A stretch of 64,000 bases of DNA, taken from NCBI GenBank assembly GCA_039182515.1, contig JBCDCE010000001.1:1-64000 (forward strand), in the 5' to 3' direction. This document shows positions 9,010 to 19,482 of this stretch, piece by piece. The stretch is from JBCDCE01 sp039182515 (GTDB taxonomy: Bacteria; Pseudomonadota; Alphaproteobacteria; Rhodobacterales; Rhodobacteraceae). Every line of letters starts with the position of its first letter. The stretch's first letter is position 1. Below the pieces are notes generated by a model. That model was not told where the DNA came from and did not search any database. It saw nothing but the letters and a program-made list of their open reading frames with translations. Made by a program: the position numbers and the translations under genes.

Positions 9010-9542
9010 AACAGCCTTTAAAGTGGATCCCGTTGGGTGTGTTTCTCGCTCTCATTGGTCTTTTTGCTCTCGGACTTTTGCGCGACGATACGGAAAGCTT
9101 GCCCTCTGCGCGTCTTGGGCAGATTGCGCCCCCGGTTGTGCTGACAGCTTTGGGAGAAAAACCGCTTTTTGCGGCGGAAGAGCTGAACGGTGGCGGGGTT
9201 AAGCTTGTGAACTTCTGGGCAAATTGGTGCGCGCCTTGCCGTTTGGAACATCCACAATTGATGGCTTTGCAAGCAAGCGGCGTACCGATCTATGGGATCA
9301 ACTACAAAGACCCCGATGAGCGCAAGGCGCTCGGATTTTTAGCTGAGCTTGGGGACCCGTATGAGGGTGTTGGCGCAGACATCACAGGGCGCGCTACTGC
9401 AGCAGAATGGGGCGTTTACGGTATCCCCGAAACCTACGTGATCGATGCAAAAGGTGTTGTGCGGTTTCGCTTTGCTGGCCCGGTTACGGAGAGTATTTTG
9501 CAGAGCACGATTTTGCCTGAGATCGCAGCGGCGGCGAATTAA
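9006..9542 (+). CDS. ccmG: Thiol:disulfide interchange protein CcmG/DsbE
   Basis: Membrane-anchored periplasmic thioredoxin-like reductase that keeps the apocytochrome c CXXCH cysteines reduced for haem attachment. Of 178 residues, about 8-25 form the N-terminal anchor. The active site is WCAPC with Cys75 and Cys78, in FWANWCAPCRLEHP, and the cis-Pro region appears as YGIPETYVID. It closes the local ccmA-B-C-D-G run; ccmE, ccmF and ccmH are not in this window. Confidence 0.96.
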   Translation: MKQPLKWIPLGVFLALIGLFALGLLRDDTESLPSARLGQIAPPVVLTALGEKPLFAAEELNGGGVKLVNFWANWCAPCRLEHPQLMALQASGVPIYGINYKDPDERKALGFLAELGDPYEGVGADITGRATAAEWGVYGIPETYVIDAKGVVRFRFAGPVTESILQSTILPEIAAAAN

Positions 9543-9567
9543 GGTTTTGCGCCGCGCTTCGCGCGTC

Positions 9568-9600
9568 GCGGTGCCTCCGGCGGGAGTATTTTTACCAAGA
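9568..9600 (+). terminator. Terminator of the ccm run
   Basis: CTCC-GGCG-GGAG hairpin at about 9575-9586 followed by TATTTTT. It lies just after the ccmG stop, with a second GC-rich inverted pair GCGCTTCGCGC before it. From memory, this exact hairpin plus TATTTTT is a recurring 3' flank in Rhodobacteraceae genomes. Confidence 0.7.
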
Positions 9601-9607
9601 AAAGCAA

Positions 9608-9642
9608 ACGAAAAAGGCGACCCCTAGGCCGCCCTTTCTTAG
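9608..9642 (-). terminator. Terminator of acnA
   Basis: AAAAAGGCG at about 9610-9618 and CGCCCTTTCTT at about 9631-9641 form an imperfect stem with a flanking A-run, so that on the minus strand the stem is followed by a T-rich stretch. It lies between the convergent ccmG and acnA and suits termination of acnA. Confidence 0.55.
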
Positions 9643-9662
9643 CTTTTTCTTGGCCTAAGTAC

Positions 9663-12350
<2,688 letters not shown>

Positions 12351-12572
12351 AAGGCTGTCTCCTAGGCATCGTAGATTGCGCTGATTTTAATCTTCCTTGC
12401 AGGAAGGTAAGCGACCCCGCAAGCAAAGATGGGGGCTCTGCGACAATATTAGTATGCAATTGTGTACTCGTTTGGTCCGCCAGCTGGATACAAGACTGCT
12501 GCGATCTCAAATCGCCCGCAAACAGCCTCAACAAAGCCTTGAAACGATGTAACACTATTCTCGCAAAACCTT

Positions 12573-12584
12573 GATTGGCCAATC
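12573..12584. promoter_or_regulatory. 12-bp palindrome in the acnA/DUF1223 spacer
   Basis: GATTGGCCAATC is a perfect dyad 52 bp upstream of the DUF1223 start and 223 bp upstream of the acnA start. It could be an operator, but palindromes of this size also occur by chance and no regulator gene is adjacent. Confidence 0.25.
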
Positions 12585-12635
12585 TGAGAACCTGTGGTGT
12601 AGGGTTTTGTGAAGATAGAAGATAAAGGTGCCAAC

Positions 12636-13328
12636 ATGCGTCGAGCGATCCTTGCAGCAGCAATTTACCTGGCCAGTGCTTTTGGCGCTATGGCTCAAAG
12701 TTCCAATGCTGTTGTTGTGGAGCTTTTCACCTCGCAAGGTTGTTCAAGCTGCCCACCTGCAGATGCGTTTTTGCATAAACTGGCCAAGCGCGATGATGTG
12801 ATCGCATTGGGCTTCCATGTGGACATTTGGGATTACATCGGCTGGAAAGACCGTTTTGCAAAGCGCGAATATACAGAGCGTCAGCGCTCCTATGCGCGCG
12901 CGGCGGGGGCGCGGTCGATCTACACACCTCAAATGATTATCGGCGGTGTGGATCATGTGATTGGCTACAATCCCATGGAAACCATGGATCTCGTGGCGAA
13001 ACACAAAGCCAAAGGTTATGATGTGGCTCTGGAACTCACACGCTCAGGGGATCGCGTTACCGTCGAGGCTTCGGCTGAAAAACCTAGTCAGATGGTGGTG
13101 CAAGTGGCGCAGATCAGCCCGAACAATCAAACCAAGATCAAACGCGGCGAAAACGCGGGCCGGACCATCAGTTACGCCAATGTGGTCACCGATTTCGATG
13201 TGCTCAAGAAATGGAATGGGCGTGGGAAATTCAAGTCGTCCTTTGAGGCGGAAGGTGACATGCCTGTTGTGGTGATTGTTCAGCGTGCAGGTCATGAAGA
13301 AATTCTCGCCGCGGCTAAGATCAACTGA
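12636..13328 (+). CDS. DUF1223 family secreted thioredoxin-fold protein
   Basis: A 230-residue protein with a cleavable signal peptide (about 1-20, ending AMAQ). The DUF1223 hallmark VVELFTSQGCSSCPPAD follows directly, containing a CSSC pair inside a thioredoxin-like fold; YTPQMIIGG and FHVDIWDYIGWKD are also characteristic. The biochemical role is not established; redox activity in the periplasm is a reasonable inference from the CXXC. I chose ATG 12636 because it starts the signal peptide, although an in-frame GTG lies 27 bp upstream. Confidence 0.85.
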   Translation: MRRAILAAAIYLASAFGAMAQSSNAVVVELFTSQGCSSCPPADAFLHKLAKRDDVIALGFHVDIWDYIGWKDRFAKREYTERQRSYARAAGARSIYTPQMIIGGVDHVIGYNPMETMDLVAKHKAKGYDVALELTRSGDRVTVEASAEKPSQMVVQVAQISPNNQTKIKRGENAGRTISYANVVTDFDVLKKWNGRGKFKSSFEAEGDMPVVVIVQRAGHEEILAAAKIN

Positions 13329-13439
13329 AGACTCAACCATAATTTCTGCAATATATTTACTAGAAACAAAGGCCTGTGCCTGACCGCGTGCGTCGGGCTG
13401 AAAGCCCCCGCCCAGGGGGGCGGCTAGAATTCGACTAGG

Positions 13440-13478
13440 GGCTGGTCGGCTTCGCCTCCTAGGAATATTTGGCCAGCG
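13440..13478. terminator. Variant of the CTCC...GGAG terminator hairpin
   Basis: GCCTCCTAGGAATATTTGGCC follows the same plan as the element after ccmG (CCTCC, short loop, GGA, then TATTT). It lies between the convergent DUF1223 and acyltransferase genes. A GC-rich stretch at 13405-13425 (CCCCCGCCCAGGGGGGCGG) is another candidate. Confidence 0.4.
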
Positions 13479-13515
13479 TGGCTGCTCAGGATTAGTCGAT
13501 AATGTTTAGAGCGCC

Positions 13516-14400
13516 TTACCGCACGATGCCTTTCCACCGCCGATGGGTCCAAAACCACTGATCTGGCTTTTGCGCGATCATGGCCTCCAGCCGCTTGTTC
13601 ATTTCCAAGAGCATCTCTTCAGGGGCGGCATGAGGAATGGGAGCGTCAATGATGACATCGAAGTCCAAACCGTTGTCTTTGCGCATGGCAAAGTAGGGGA
13701 TTACCAAGGCCTCGAGTTTCACCCCCACTTCCGCAGACGACAGAGCCGTTTTCGCGGGATGCCCCATGAAGGGGATCAAAGCCCCGGAGGGAAAATAGAG
13801 ATCAAAGCCAATGGCCACGCAGCCACCGCGCTTAAGATGCACAACCATTTTGCGCGCCCCACCTGAGCCTTGCTCAAACATCGGCCCCGACACGGACAGC
13901 AGCGTCTCCATATAGTGCTCGTGGAAATAAGCGTTTGACATGGCGCGAAATACACCCGCCACGGAGATCCCCGCCGCATCTAGGGCATGGCGGGGCGCCT
14001 CGTAATTGGCAAAATGCGCTGTGACAAAAAGCACAGGCCTGCCTTGCGCGCGTGCCTCTTTGAGGGCGTCGAGGCCGGGGCCTTGCAAAGGAATGGCGCG
14101 CGCGCGTTTGGCAAACTCTTCCGTGGAGTAGTTTTCAATGATCGTGCGGCCCACGTTGTTGCACACAGCCCGTGCACGGGCTTTAAGCTCGGTGGCGCTG
14201 AGATCCGGATAAACCATTTTCAGATTTGCGATGGCCCGGGATTTGTATCCCGTCAGTGGAGCCAAAACATCTGCAACCATCCAACCGATAAACGCCACCC
14301 GCCGCTCATATGGCAGGGCCAGAGCCAGCCGCAAAAGCCCGCGCAAGATGCGATCTATCAGCCAATCAAGGGGCGAGGATTTTGGCTCAGGCTTGCTCAT
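13516..14400 (-). CDS. Lipid A biosynthesis acyltransferase (LpxL/HtrB-like)
   Basis: Membrane-associated acyltransferase of 294 residues that adds a secondary acyl chain to Kdo-lipid A or its precursor. The catalytic H-X4-E dyad is His129/Glu134 in TAHFANYEAP, and the family signature GCVAIGFDLYFPSG and the C-terminal QWFWTHRRWK are clear. An N-terminal hydrophobic stretch (about 20-50) would anchor it to the inner membrane. It is monocistronic, 50 bp downstream of the nitrile-hydratase-like operon on the same strand. Acyl-chain specificity cannot be read from sequence. Confidence 0.9.
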   Translation of the reverse strand: MSKPEPKSSPLDWLIDRILRGLLRLALALPYERRVAFIGWMVADVLAPLTGYKSRAIANLKMVYPDLSATELKARARAVCNNVGRTIIENYSTEEFAKRARAIPLQGPGLDALKEARAQGRPVLFVTAHFANYEAPRHALDAAGISVAGVFRAMSNAYFHEHYMETLLSVSGPMFEQGSGGARKMVVHLKRGGCVAIGFDLYFPSGALIPFMGHPAKTALSSAEVGVKLEALVIPYFAMRKDNGLDFDVIIDAPIPHAAPEEMLLEMNKRLEAMIAQKPDQWFWTHRRWKGIVR

Positions 14401-14450
14401 TTTTCTGGCATAGGCGGGCGGGCAAGTGGGTGCAAGCCTGTCTGATTTGC

Positions 14451-15095
14451 TTAACTTGGGCGGGCCACAAGCCCTGTGCCGATCATCGCATCGCGCGAAA
14501 TCAGCGCCGCGAGCGCCTCTTGATCAAATCCTTCGGTGCCCTCGGGGCGCTTCGGCACAACCAAATAGCGCATATCTGCCGTGCTATCATGCACGCGCAC
14601 TTGAACCTCTGGCGGCAGGGTAACGCCAAATTCAGCCAGAACCTTACGCGGTTCTTTGACTGTGCGGCTGCGATAGGCGCGGGATTTGTACCACGCCGGC
14701 GGCAAGCCTAGGAGGTTGCGCGGATAACACGAGCAAAGCGTGCAAACGACGATGTTGTGCACGTCAGCAGTATTTTCCAAAGCGACGAGATGCATGGGGC
14801 CAGGCTCTAAGCCCATTTCGCGCATGGCGGCTGATCCGTCTTCCAAAAGACGCGTCTTAAAATCTGGATCGATCCAAGCGCGAGCGACAACGCGCGCGCC
14901 GTCAGCAGGCGCGCGCCGATCCATCGCTTCCACTTGGGCTTGAATGGCGTCTGAGGTCAGAACGCCTTTCTCAACGAGCAATTCCCGGATCGCAATTTCA
15001 AGCACTTGGGTTTCAGTCAGCGCGGTGTCGTCGTCGGGCTGATAGGGATGGCCGGAGGGCGAATGCGTGTGATGGTCGTGATGATCATGAGGCAT
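14451..15095 (-). CDS. Cobalt-type nitrile hydratase alpha / thiocyanate hydrolase gamma-like subunit
   Basis: The metal-bearing subunit of the nitrile hydratase superfamily, 214 residues. The claw setting is V-CTLCSC-Y with Cys118, Cys121, Ser122 and Cys123. Thr after the first Cys marks the low-spin cobalt type, and Cys121/Cys123 are normally oxidised post-translationally. The downstream LGLPPAWYKSRAYRSR is classic for the family. The N-terminus is unusual: seven histidines in the first 16 residues (MPHDHHDHHTHSPSGH), a possible metal-gathering tail. I chose ATG 15095 because it overlaps the preceding stop (TAATG); the longer open frame upstream has no family match. Nitrile versus thiocyanate as substrate is undecided. 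Confidence 0.9.
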   Translation of the reverse strand: MPHDHHDHHTHSPSGHPYQPDDDTALTETQVLEIAIRELLVEKGVLTSDAIQAQVEAMDRRAPADGARVVARAWIDPDFKTRLLEDGSAAMREMGLEPGPMHLVALENTADVHNIVVCTLCSCYPRNLLGLPPAWYKSRAYRSRTVKEPRKVLAEFGVTLPPEVQVRVHDSTADMRYLVVPKRPEGTEGFDQEALAALISRDAMIGTGLVARPS

Positions 15096-15370
15096 TACGC
15101 GGGCTCCAACCAATGCTCGTAAATTTCGGCTTCGAGAAAATCGCTCGGGCGCTCGGCAGCGTCTCCCCAGACTTCCTTCATGGAGAATCGCACGCGGTAG
15201 AGCGCTTTGTGATCTGCGGGCACGCAATAGGCCAGTTGCTCTGGGTTTTTGAAAGCCCCAAGGGCGCGTTCGATCTCGCCGGTTTTTCCGCGCAAATAGG
15301 ACGGTGTGCGCATATGCCCGGGCGCGCTGAGCGCGCGCACGCGAACCTGTGTTCCAGGACCATAACTCAT
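15095..15370 (-). CDS. Nitrile hydratase beta C-terminal domain / thiocyanate hydrolase alpha-like subunit
   Basis: A 91-residue protein matching only the C-terminal SH3-like barrel of the nitrile hydratase beta subunit: PGTQVRVR, PGHMRTPSYLRGKTGEIE near residues 18-35, and LYRVRFSMKEVWGD. It is coupled on both sides: ATGA overlap with the beta-N gene and TAATG overlap with the alpha-like gene. Together the three genes give the split arrangement (beta-N, beta-C, alpha) known from thiocyanate hydrolase and toyocamycin nitrile hydratase. Confidence 0.88.
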   Translation of the reverse strand: MSYGPGTQVRVRALSAPGHMRTPSYLRGKTGEIERALGAFKNPEQLAYCVPADHKALYRVRFSMKEVWGDAAERPSDFLEAEIYEHWLEPA

Positions 15371-15693
15371 GGGGCCGCACTCGCGGTGCCGTAGGTCGCG
15401 CCGCGTTCCCGCACTTGAGCCATTCTATCTGCAATTTCCTCGGTGCTGAGCGCGCCGCTTTCGAGCAAGTTTTGATGTAAAGACATCATCCACCGCTCGT
15501 AATAGCTCATCGTCTCGAAGCTCTCGGGACCAAGATCTTCCAGCACACGGCGCATGCTATCCACGGTGAAAAGGCCCTTGGTATAAAGCAGCACCATCAT
15601 GGCATCGACCCGCTTTTCCCAAAACGCCACGGCGTGATCGGTCTCGTCAATCTCACCGGCGTCAAAGCCGCCCATATCGTGCCAGTTGGTCAT
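15367..15693 (-). CDS. Nitrile hydratase beta N-terminal domain / accessory protein
   Basis: A 108-residue helical protein corresponding to the N-terminal half of the nitrile hydratase beta subunit, with the conserved opening WHDMGGFDAGEID and the YYERWMMSLHQNLLESGALS helix region. Databases often label such genes nitrile hydratase accessory protein, since this helical domain is shared with the P14K/P15K cobalt activators. First gene of the three-gene unit; a ribosome site (GAAAGGAG on the plus strand is CTCCTTTC, so the minus-strand site is weak) is not decisive. It could act as structural subunit, chaperone, or both. Confidence 0.85.
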   Translation of the reverse strand: MTNWHDMGGFDAGEIDETDHAVAFWEKRVDAMMVLLYTKGLFTVDSMRRVLEDLGPESFETMSYYERWMMSLHQNLLESGALSTEEIADRMAQVRERGATYGTASAAP

Positions 15694-15756
15694 GTGAGCC
15701 TCCGTTTCGAAAGGAGAGTAAAACGGAGGCGTCAGGGTCTCAAGAGGGCTCAGTCC

Positions 15757-16287
15757 TTAATAGGCAAAGCCCTTGCCACGTTCGATCGCGAGTTTCAGCG
15801 AGGTTTCGGCCCAAGTGTTGCGCCCGCCTGATTTGCGGATCTGGCTGAGTTCCGCGCGGGCGAGGGACAGTTTGCCCTCTTCAACGAAAGCTTGGCCCAT
15901 GTAAGAGCGCGCCAAAAGATTGCTAGGATCCATCATCAGGGCGGTTTGATAATAGCCCATCGCGGCGTCCAGATTGCCCATCTTGCGTTCCGTAAAGCCC
16001 ATGTATGTCATATAACGACCGTCTTGGCGGCGCATCGCACTGAGCGTGTCTTGGGCATGTTGATATTGCCCGGCATAGGCAAACTCGCGCACCGCATCAA
16101 AGAGCGTGTCGTCATCGAGGCGGCTCTCTTTTGGAGCCACGCACTCTTTTGCGCTCTCGTCATAAACCATGCCTTCCTGGCATTCGGTTGTGGTTTTTGT
16201 TGGGGTTGGCGGTGCATCTGACGAACTGCCCGCGGCAAAGCTCAGGGCAGGAAGGCAAATCAGAACGGCGGCGAGACCAAAGCGCAT
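15757..16287 (-). CDS. Exported TPR-like protein with a Cys-G-Tyr-Asp-Cys module
   Basis: A 176-residue protein with a signal peptide (about 1-18, ending SFAAG). A low-complexity Ser/Pro/Thr stretch leads into a small two-cysteine module, CQEGMVYDESAKECV (about 36-50). From about residue 60 there are tetratricopeptide-like helices, for example YMTYMGFTERKMGNLDAAMGYY and ALMMDPSNLLARSYMG. The two-Cys module recurs in the 57-residue protein just downstream. Function unknown; TPR proteins of this kind usually scaffold envelope complexes. Confidence 0.75.
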   Translation of the reverse strand: MRFGLAAVLICLPALSFAAGSSSDAPPTPTKTTTECQEGMVYDESAKECVAPKESRLDDDTLFDAVREFAYAGQYQHAQDTLSAMRRQDGRYMTYMGFTERKMGNLDAAMGYYQTALMMDPSNLLARSYMGQAFVEEGKLSLARAELSQIRKSGGRNTWAETSLKLAIERGKGFAY

Positions 16288-16348
16288 GAGGCAGCTCCTT
16301 AATTGTGATACAGCAGAGCTAGTTTAAGCGAGCACTTTGGCCACAAAA

Positions 16349-16380
16349 AAGGCCGCCCCACAGAGATGTGAAGCGGCCTT
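16349..16380 (-). terminator. Rho-independent terminator
   Basis: AAGGCCGC at 16349-16356 and GCGGCCTT at 16373-16380 form an 8-bp perfect stem. On the minus strand it ends in CCTTTTTTG, which makes it the terminator of the 57-residue protein gene at 16403-16576. Confidence 0.85.
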
Positions 16381-16402
16381 CGCTGCATATATCAGGATCG
16401 TC

Positions 16403-16576
16403 TTAGGAGGAAACGGAGGTCACGCATTTCCCCGACTCTGCGTCAAAGGTTGTGCCGTCAGCACAGCTCATTGTTGCAGTTTGCGTTGTGTGCTCGTAGT
16501 TGCAGCCCATCGCAAAACTCAAAGTTGGCAGCACAGCCAGAACGGTGGCGGCCAGGCAGGTCTTCATCGTCTTCAT
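16403..16576 (-). CDS. Small exported two-cysteine-module protein
   Basis: A 57-residue protein: a signal peptide (about 1-22, ending LSFAMG) plus a short mature chain holding CNYEHTTQTATMSCADGTTFDAESGKCV. The motif C-x-x-G-x-x-[FY]-D-x-x-[SA]-x-K-x-C-V is shared with the upstream TPR protein and resembles a minimal peritrophin/chitin-binding type 2 core. It has a good ribosome site (CAAGGAG) 8 nt before ATG 16576 and its own terminator. Function unknown. Confidence 0.75.
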   Translation of the reverse strand: MKTMKTCLAATVLAVLPTLSFAMGCNYEHTTQTATMSCADGTTFDAESGKCVTSVSS

Positions 16577-16830
16577 AGTGCGTCTCCTTGATTGATTGGG
16601 TTAAGCCTAGCGGAGGGCTTGCAAGAGGCAAGCAAAATGACCGTATTGAGCCGCAAGGAACGCGGCACTCAGCGAGTTGGCGCTCATCCGGTGCAATTTT
16701 AGGCAATTCTCACGCTTCGGTGCCGAGCACGTGACAATCCCTACACGGCGCCTCGCTAAGGCTTTCGTGGTTCGTGTTCGGCGCACGTGAGACTCTTGGA
16801 GAATATCCAACCCAAATCTAGGAGATCTAA

Positions 16831-17346
16831 ATGCCTTCGCTTCCACGCATCACCCGACGCAGCTTGGTATCATCAAGCGCAGCGCTCGCAATCGCCGGAC
16901 CTCTTCAAGCCGCAAGCGCTTCACGCAGTGCTCCGTTTGAATATGAGATAACCCGGACCTTGCCAGAATGGCTTGAGCGGCTGAGCCCAGATGATTTCAA
17001 AGTGCTTCGGCTCTCGCAAACCGAACCTCGTCATTCCAGCCCGCTCATTCAAGAAACGCGGAGCGGGGCGTATTGCTGCAAAGGCTGCGATTTGCCGCTT
17101 TATGTCTCAGATTGGAAAGTCCAACTTGATATCGGTTGGGTGTTTTTTCGGCACGGAGAAGAGAATGCGCTCTTGATGGCGGTCGATCACGGACAAAGCG
17201 ATATGGGAACGCATGAGGATACGGCCAAGATCGAAGCGCATTGTCGCCGCTGTGGCTCACATATTGGCCATGTCCTCTTGGTCAATGGAGCGGTTTTGCA
17301 CTGTGTGAACGGCAGTTCTTTGCAGTTTGAACCTGCTGCGTCCTAA
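16831..17346 (+). CDS. Tat-exported MsrB-like protein
   Basis: A 171-residue MsrB (peptide-methionine R-sulfoxide reductase) fold protein. The N-terminus has a twin-arginine pattern (TRRSLVSSSAALAIAG), which suggests folded export to the periplasm. Zinc cysteines Cys83/Cys86 and Cys138/Cys141 and the catalytic Cys158 in HCVNGSSLQF are kept, as is GSHIGHVL. The substrate-binding GWPSF has become GWVFF (102-106), so activity or specificity may differ from standard MsrB. ATG 16831 follows CTAGGAGATCT. It stands alone. Confidence 0.8.
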   Translation: MPSLPRITRRSLVSSSAALAIAGPLQAASASRSAPFEYEITRTLPEWLERLSPDDFKVLRLSQTEPRHSSPLIQETRSGAYCCKGCDLPLYVSDWKVQLDIGWVFFRHGEENALLMAVDHGQSDMGTHEDTAKIEAHCRRCGSHIGHVLLVNGAVLHCVNGSSLQFEPAAS

Positions 17347-17793
17347 AACAGAGCCGAAGCCTTAATTGAGCCGACTTGCCAGGATCGCTTGCTGCGTGGT
17401 TTTGCGCCTTGCCGCTTGGCTGGAATGTGTCGGAATTCGGGGCATTTCTCGCATTTGTGTGAGATCCAACACGGCTGAGATCACTCACCTGTGCATCACG
17501 TTTAATCGTTGTTTTGAAACGGAAATTTTTGATCCGAAATGGTGAGGTATCTGCGCGCTAAGTTGCCAAGCCAATTCACGAGAACGCGTTGCGTTTTCTC
17601 GGTTTCGTGTAGATCTCTTCACGCTTGTTTCAAAGCTACGTCCCAATGTTACAGCGCCTCACGTAAAACCTGGGTCAAGCCAAAGTTGTGGTGAAAATCG
17701 GTGACCAAAACCGTGTTTGGACCTGTGCCGGATTGGTTTGCAGATAGAGGGGGCCGAAACACTCGGCAGTCTGACATTGAAAGGAAATTCAAC
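17347..17793. other. 447-bp spacer without a supported gene
   Basis: No reading frame with a plausible start and family resemblance is visible. The only structure I can support is a hairpin at about 17579-17601 (CGAGAACGC and GCGTTTTCTCG around a short loop). The 3' part should contain the promoter of the 90-residue exported protein. Confidence 0.6.
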
Positions 17794-18066
17794 ATGACAC
17801 TCACATCTAAAGCCTTGATCCTGGCCGCATCTTTCGCAGCTGTTGCCACCACATCTGCTTTCGCGATGGAAGCTGAAGCGGACCAACTTGCGGGTGCTGT
17901 TATGCGTGAGTTGAGCTTGCGCGGTTTGCCGACGGACTCGGTGATGGACCTCACCATTGCTCAGATCCAACAGCTCAAACAGATCTTCGCCAACAGCGAC
18001 TCCAGCAACGAAATGACAAGCGCTGCAAAAAGCATCCTGCAGCGCGCGGGCCAGCCGGGTCAGTAA
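17794..18066 (+). CDS. Small exported alpha-helical protein
   Basis: A 90-residue protein with a signal peptide (about 1-24, ending SAFAM). The mature part is helical: AEADQLAGAVMRELSLRGLPTDSVMDLTIAQIQQLKQIF. No family recognised. ATG 17794 was chosen for its ribosome site AAAGGAAA and because the signal peptide starts there; the frame is open upstream to a weaker start at 17701. It is followed by a hairpin shared with the convergent purB. Confidence 0.7.
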   Translation: MTLTSKALILAASFAAVATTSAFAMEAEADQLAGAVMRELSLRGLPTDSVMDLTIAQIQQLKQIFANSDSSNEMTSAAKSILQRAGQPGQ

Positions 18067-18076
18067 GACATACCAC

Positions 18077-18103
18077 GCGTTGAGGGCGGTCTGCGCCCTC
18101 ACG
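18077..18103. terminator. Hairpin between convergent genes
   Basis: GAGGGCG at 18082-18088 and CGCCCTC at 18094-18100 form a perfect 7-bp stem with loop GTCTG, extended by GCG/CGC outside. No long T-run follows on either strand, so it may be a weak terminator for both genes or an mRNA 3' end. Confidence 0.5.
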
Positions 18104-18114
18104 CACCCCTTTGA

Positions 18115-19419
18115 TTATTCGCCAAAGACACGTTCGAAAATCGTATCGACGTGTTTGGTGTGATAGCCCAGATCAAACTTCTCTTTGATCTCGTCTTCCG
18201 AAAGCGCTGCCAAGACGTCCGCGTCCGCCAAAAGCTCTGTTTGGAAGTCTTTGCCTTCTTCCCAAACCTTCATCGCATTGCGCTGCACAAGTTTATAGGC
18301 GTCCTCGCGGCTCACACCCGCCTGGGTCAGCGCCAAGAGCACCCGTTGGCTCATCACTAGCCCCCGGAATTTGTTCATATTGGCGAGCATATTTTCTGGA
18401 TAGATCACAAGCTTGTCGATCACGCCCGTGAGGCGGGCCAGGGCAAAATCTAGCGTGATTGTGCAATCGGGGCCAATGTTGCGCTCGACCGAGCTGTGCG
18501 AGATGTCGCGCTCATGCCAGAGGGTCACGTTCTCCATCGCCGGTACAACAGACATGCGCACCAGGCGCGCCAGCCCCGTGAGGTTCTCGGTCAGCACAGG
18601 GTTGCGCTTGTGGGGCATCGCACTTGAGCCCTTTTGGCCCTTGGAGAAAAACTCTTCGGCTTCCAAAACTTCCGTGCGCTGCATGTGGCGCACTTCCGTG
18701 GCGATGTTCTCCACGGAGCTTGCGATCACGCCGAGCGTGGCAAAGAAGGCCGCATGGCGATCGCGCGGAATGACTTGGGTGCTGATGGGCTCAGGCACGA
18801 GGCCCAGCTTGTCGCAGACATGTTCCTCAACGGCCGGATCAATATTGGCAAAGGTGCCCACGGCGCCCGAAATAGCGCCCGTTGCAATCTCAGCGCGTGC
18901 ATCGCGCATCCGGCTGAGGTTGCGGTCCATCTCGGCGTAAAACCGCGCAAATGTCAGACCCATCGTGGTGGGCTCCGCGTGAATGCCGTGGCTGCGCCCG
19001 ATCCGCACGGTCATTTTATGCTCAATCGCGCGGCGCTTCAAAGCCGCAAGCAAGCCTTCAAGATCCGCGATTAGAATGTCTGCGGCTCGGGTGAGTTGCA
19101 CGTTAAAGCAGGTATCCAAAACATCCGAGCTGGTCATACCTTGATGCACAAAACGCGCCTCGTCGCTGCCCACATGCTCAGCCAAATGCGTGAGAAAGGC
19201 GATGACGTCGTGCTTGGTGACAGCCTCGATCTCATCAATCCGCGCCACGTCAAACTCAACGTCCTTGGCTTTCCAGACCGCTTCGGCGTTTTCTCGGGGG
19301 ATCACACCGAGATCAGCCATAGCATCGCAGGCGTGCGCCTCAATCTCGTACCAAATGCGAAATTTGCTTTCAGGCGACCAAATCGCAACCATATCGGGAC
19401 GAGAATAACGTGGGATCAT
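18115..19419 (-). CDS. purB: Adenylosuccinate lyase
   Basis: Purine biosynthesis enzyme of the fumarase/aspartase superfamily that cleaves SAICAR and adenylosuccinate, releasing fumarate. 434 residues, normal length. The superfamily signature is SSAMPHKRNP near residue 263, catalytic region HQGMTSSDVLDT near 90 and RIGRSHGIHAEPTTMG near 137. Monocistronic; the start is 63 bp from the divergent small exported protein gene. Confidence 0.97.
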   Translation of the reverse strand: MIPRYSRPDMVAIWSPESKFRIWYEIEAHACDAMADLGVIPRENAEAVWKAKDVEFDVARIDEIEAVTKHDVIAFLTHLAEHVGSDEARFVHQGMTSSDVLDTCFNVQLTRAADILIADLEGLLAALKRRAIEHKMTVRIGRSHGIHAEPTTMGLTFARFYAEMDRNLSRMRDARAEIATGAISGAVGTFANIDPAVEEHVCDKLGLVPEPISTQVIPRDRHAAFFATLGVIASSVENIATEVRHMQRTEVLEAEEFFSKGQKGSSAMPHKRNPVLTENLTGLARLVRMSVVPAMENVTLWHERDISHSSVERNIGPDCTITLDFALARLTGVIDKLVIYPENMLANMNKFRGLVMSQRVLLALTQAGVSREDAYKLVQRNAMKVWEEGKDFQTELLADADVLAALSEDEIKEKFDLGYHTKHVDTIFERVFGE

Positions 19420-19482
19420 CTGTGAGGCGCCTTTCTAATGCTGCGCGTGCGTCATAGGCTTGGGAGGTAGGAGACTCAAGCG

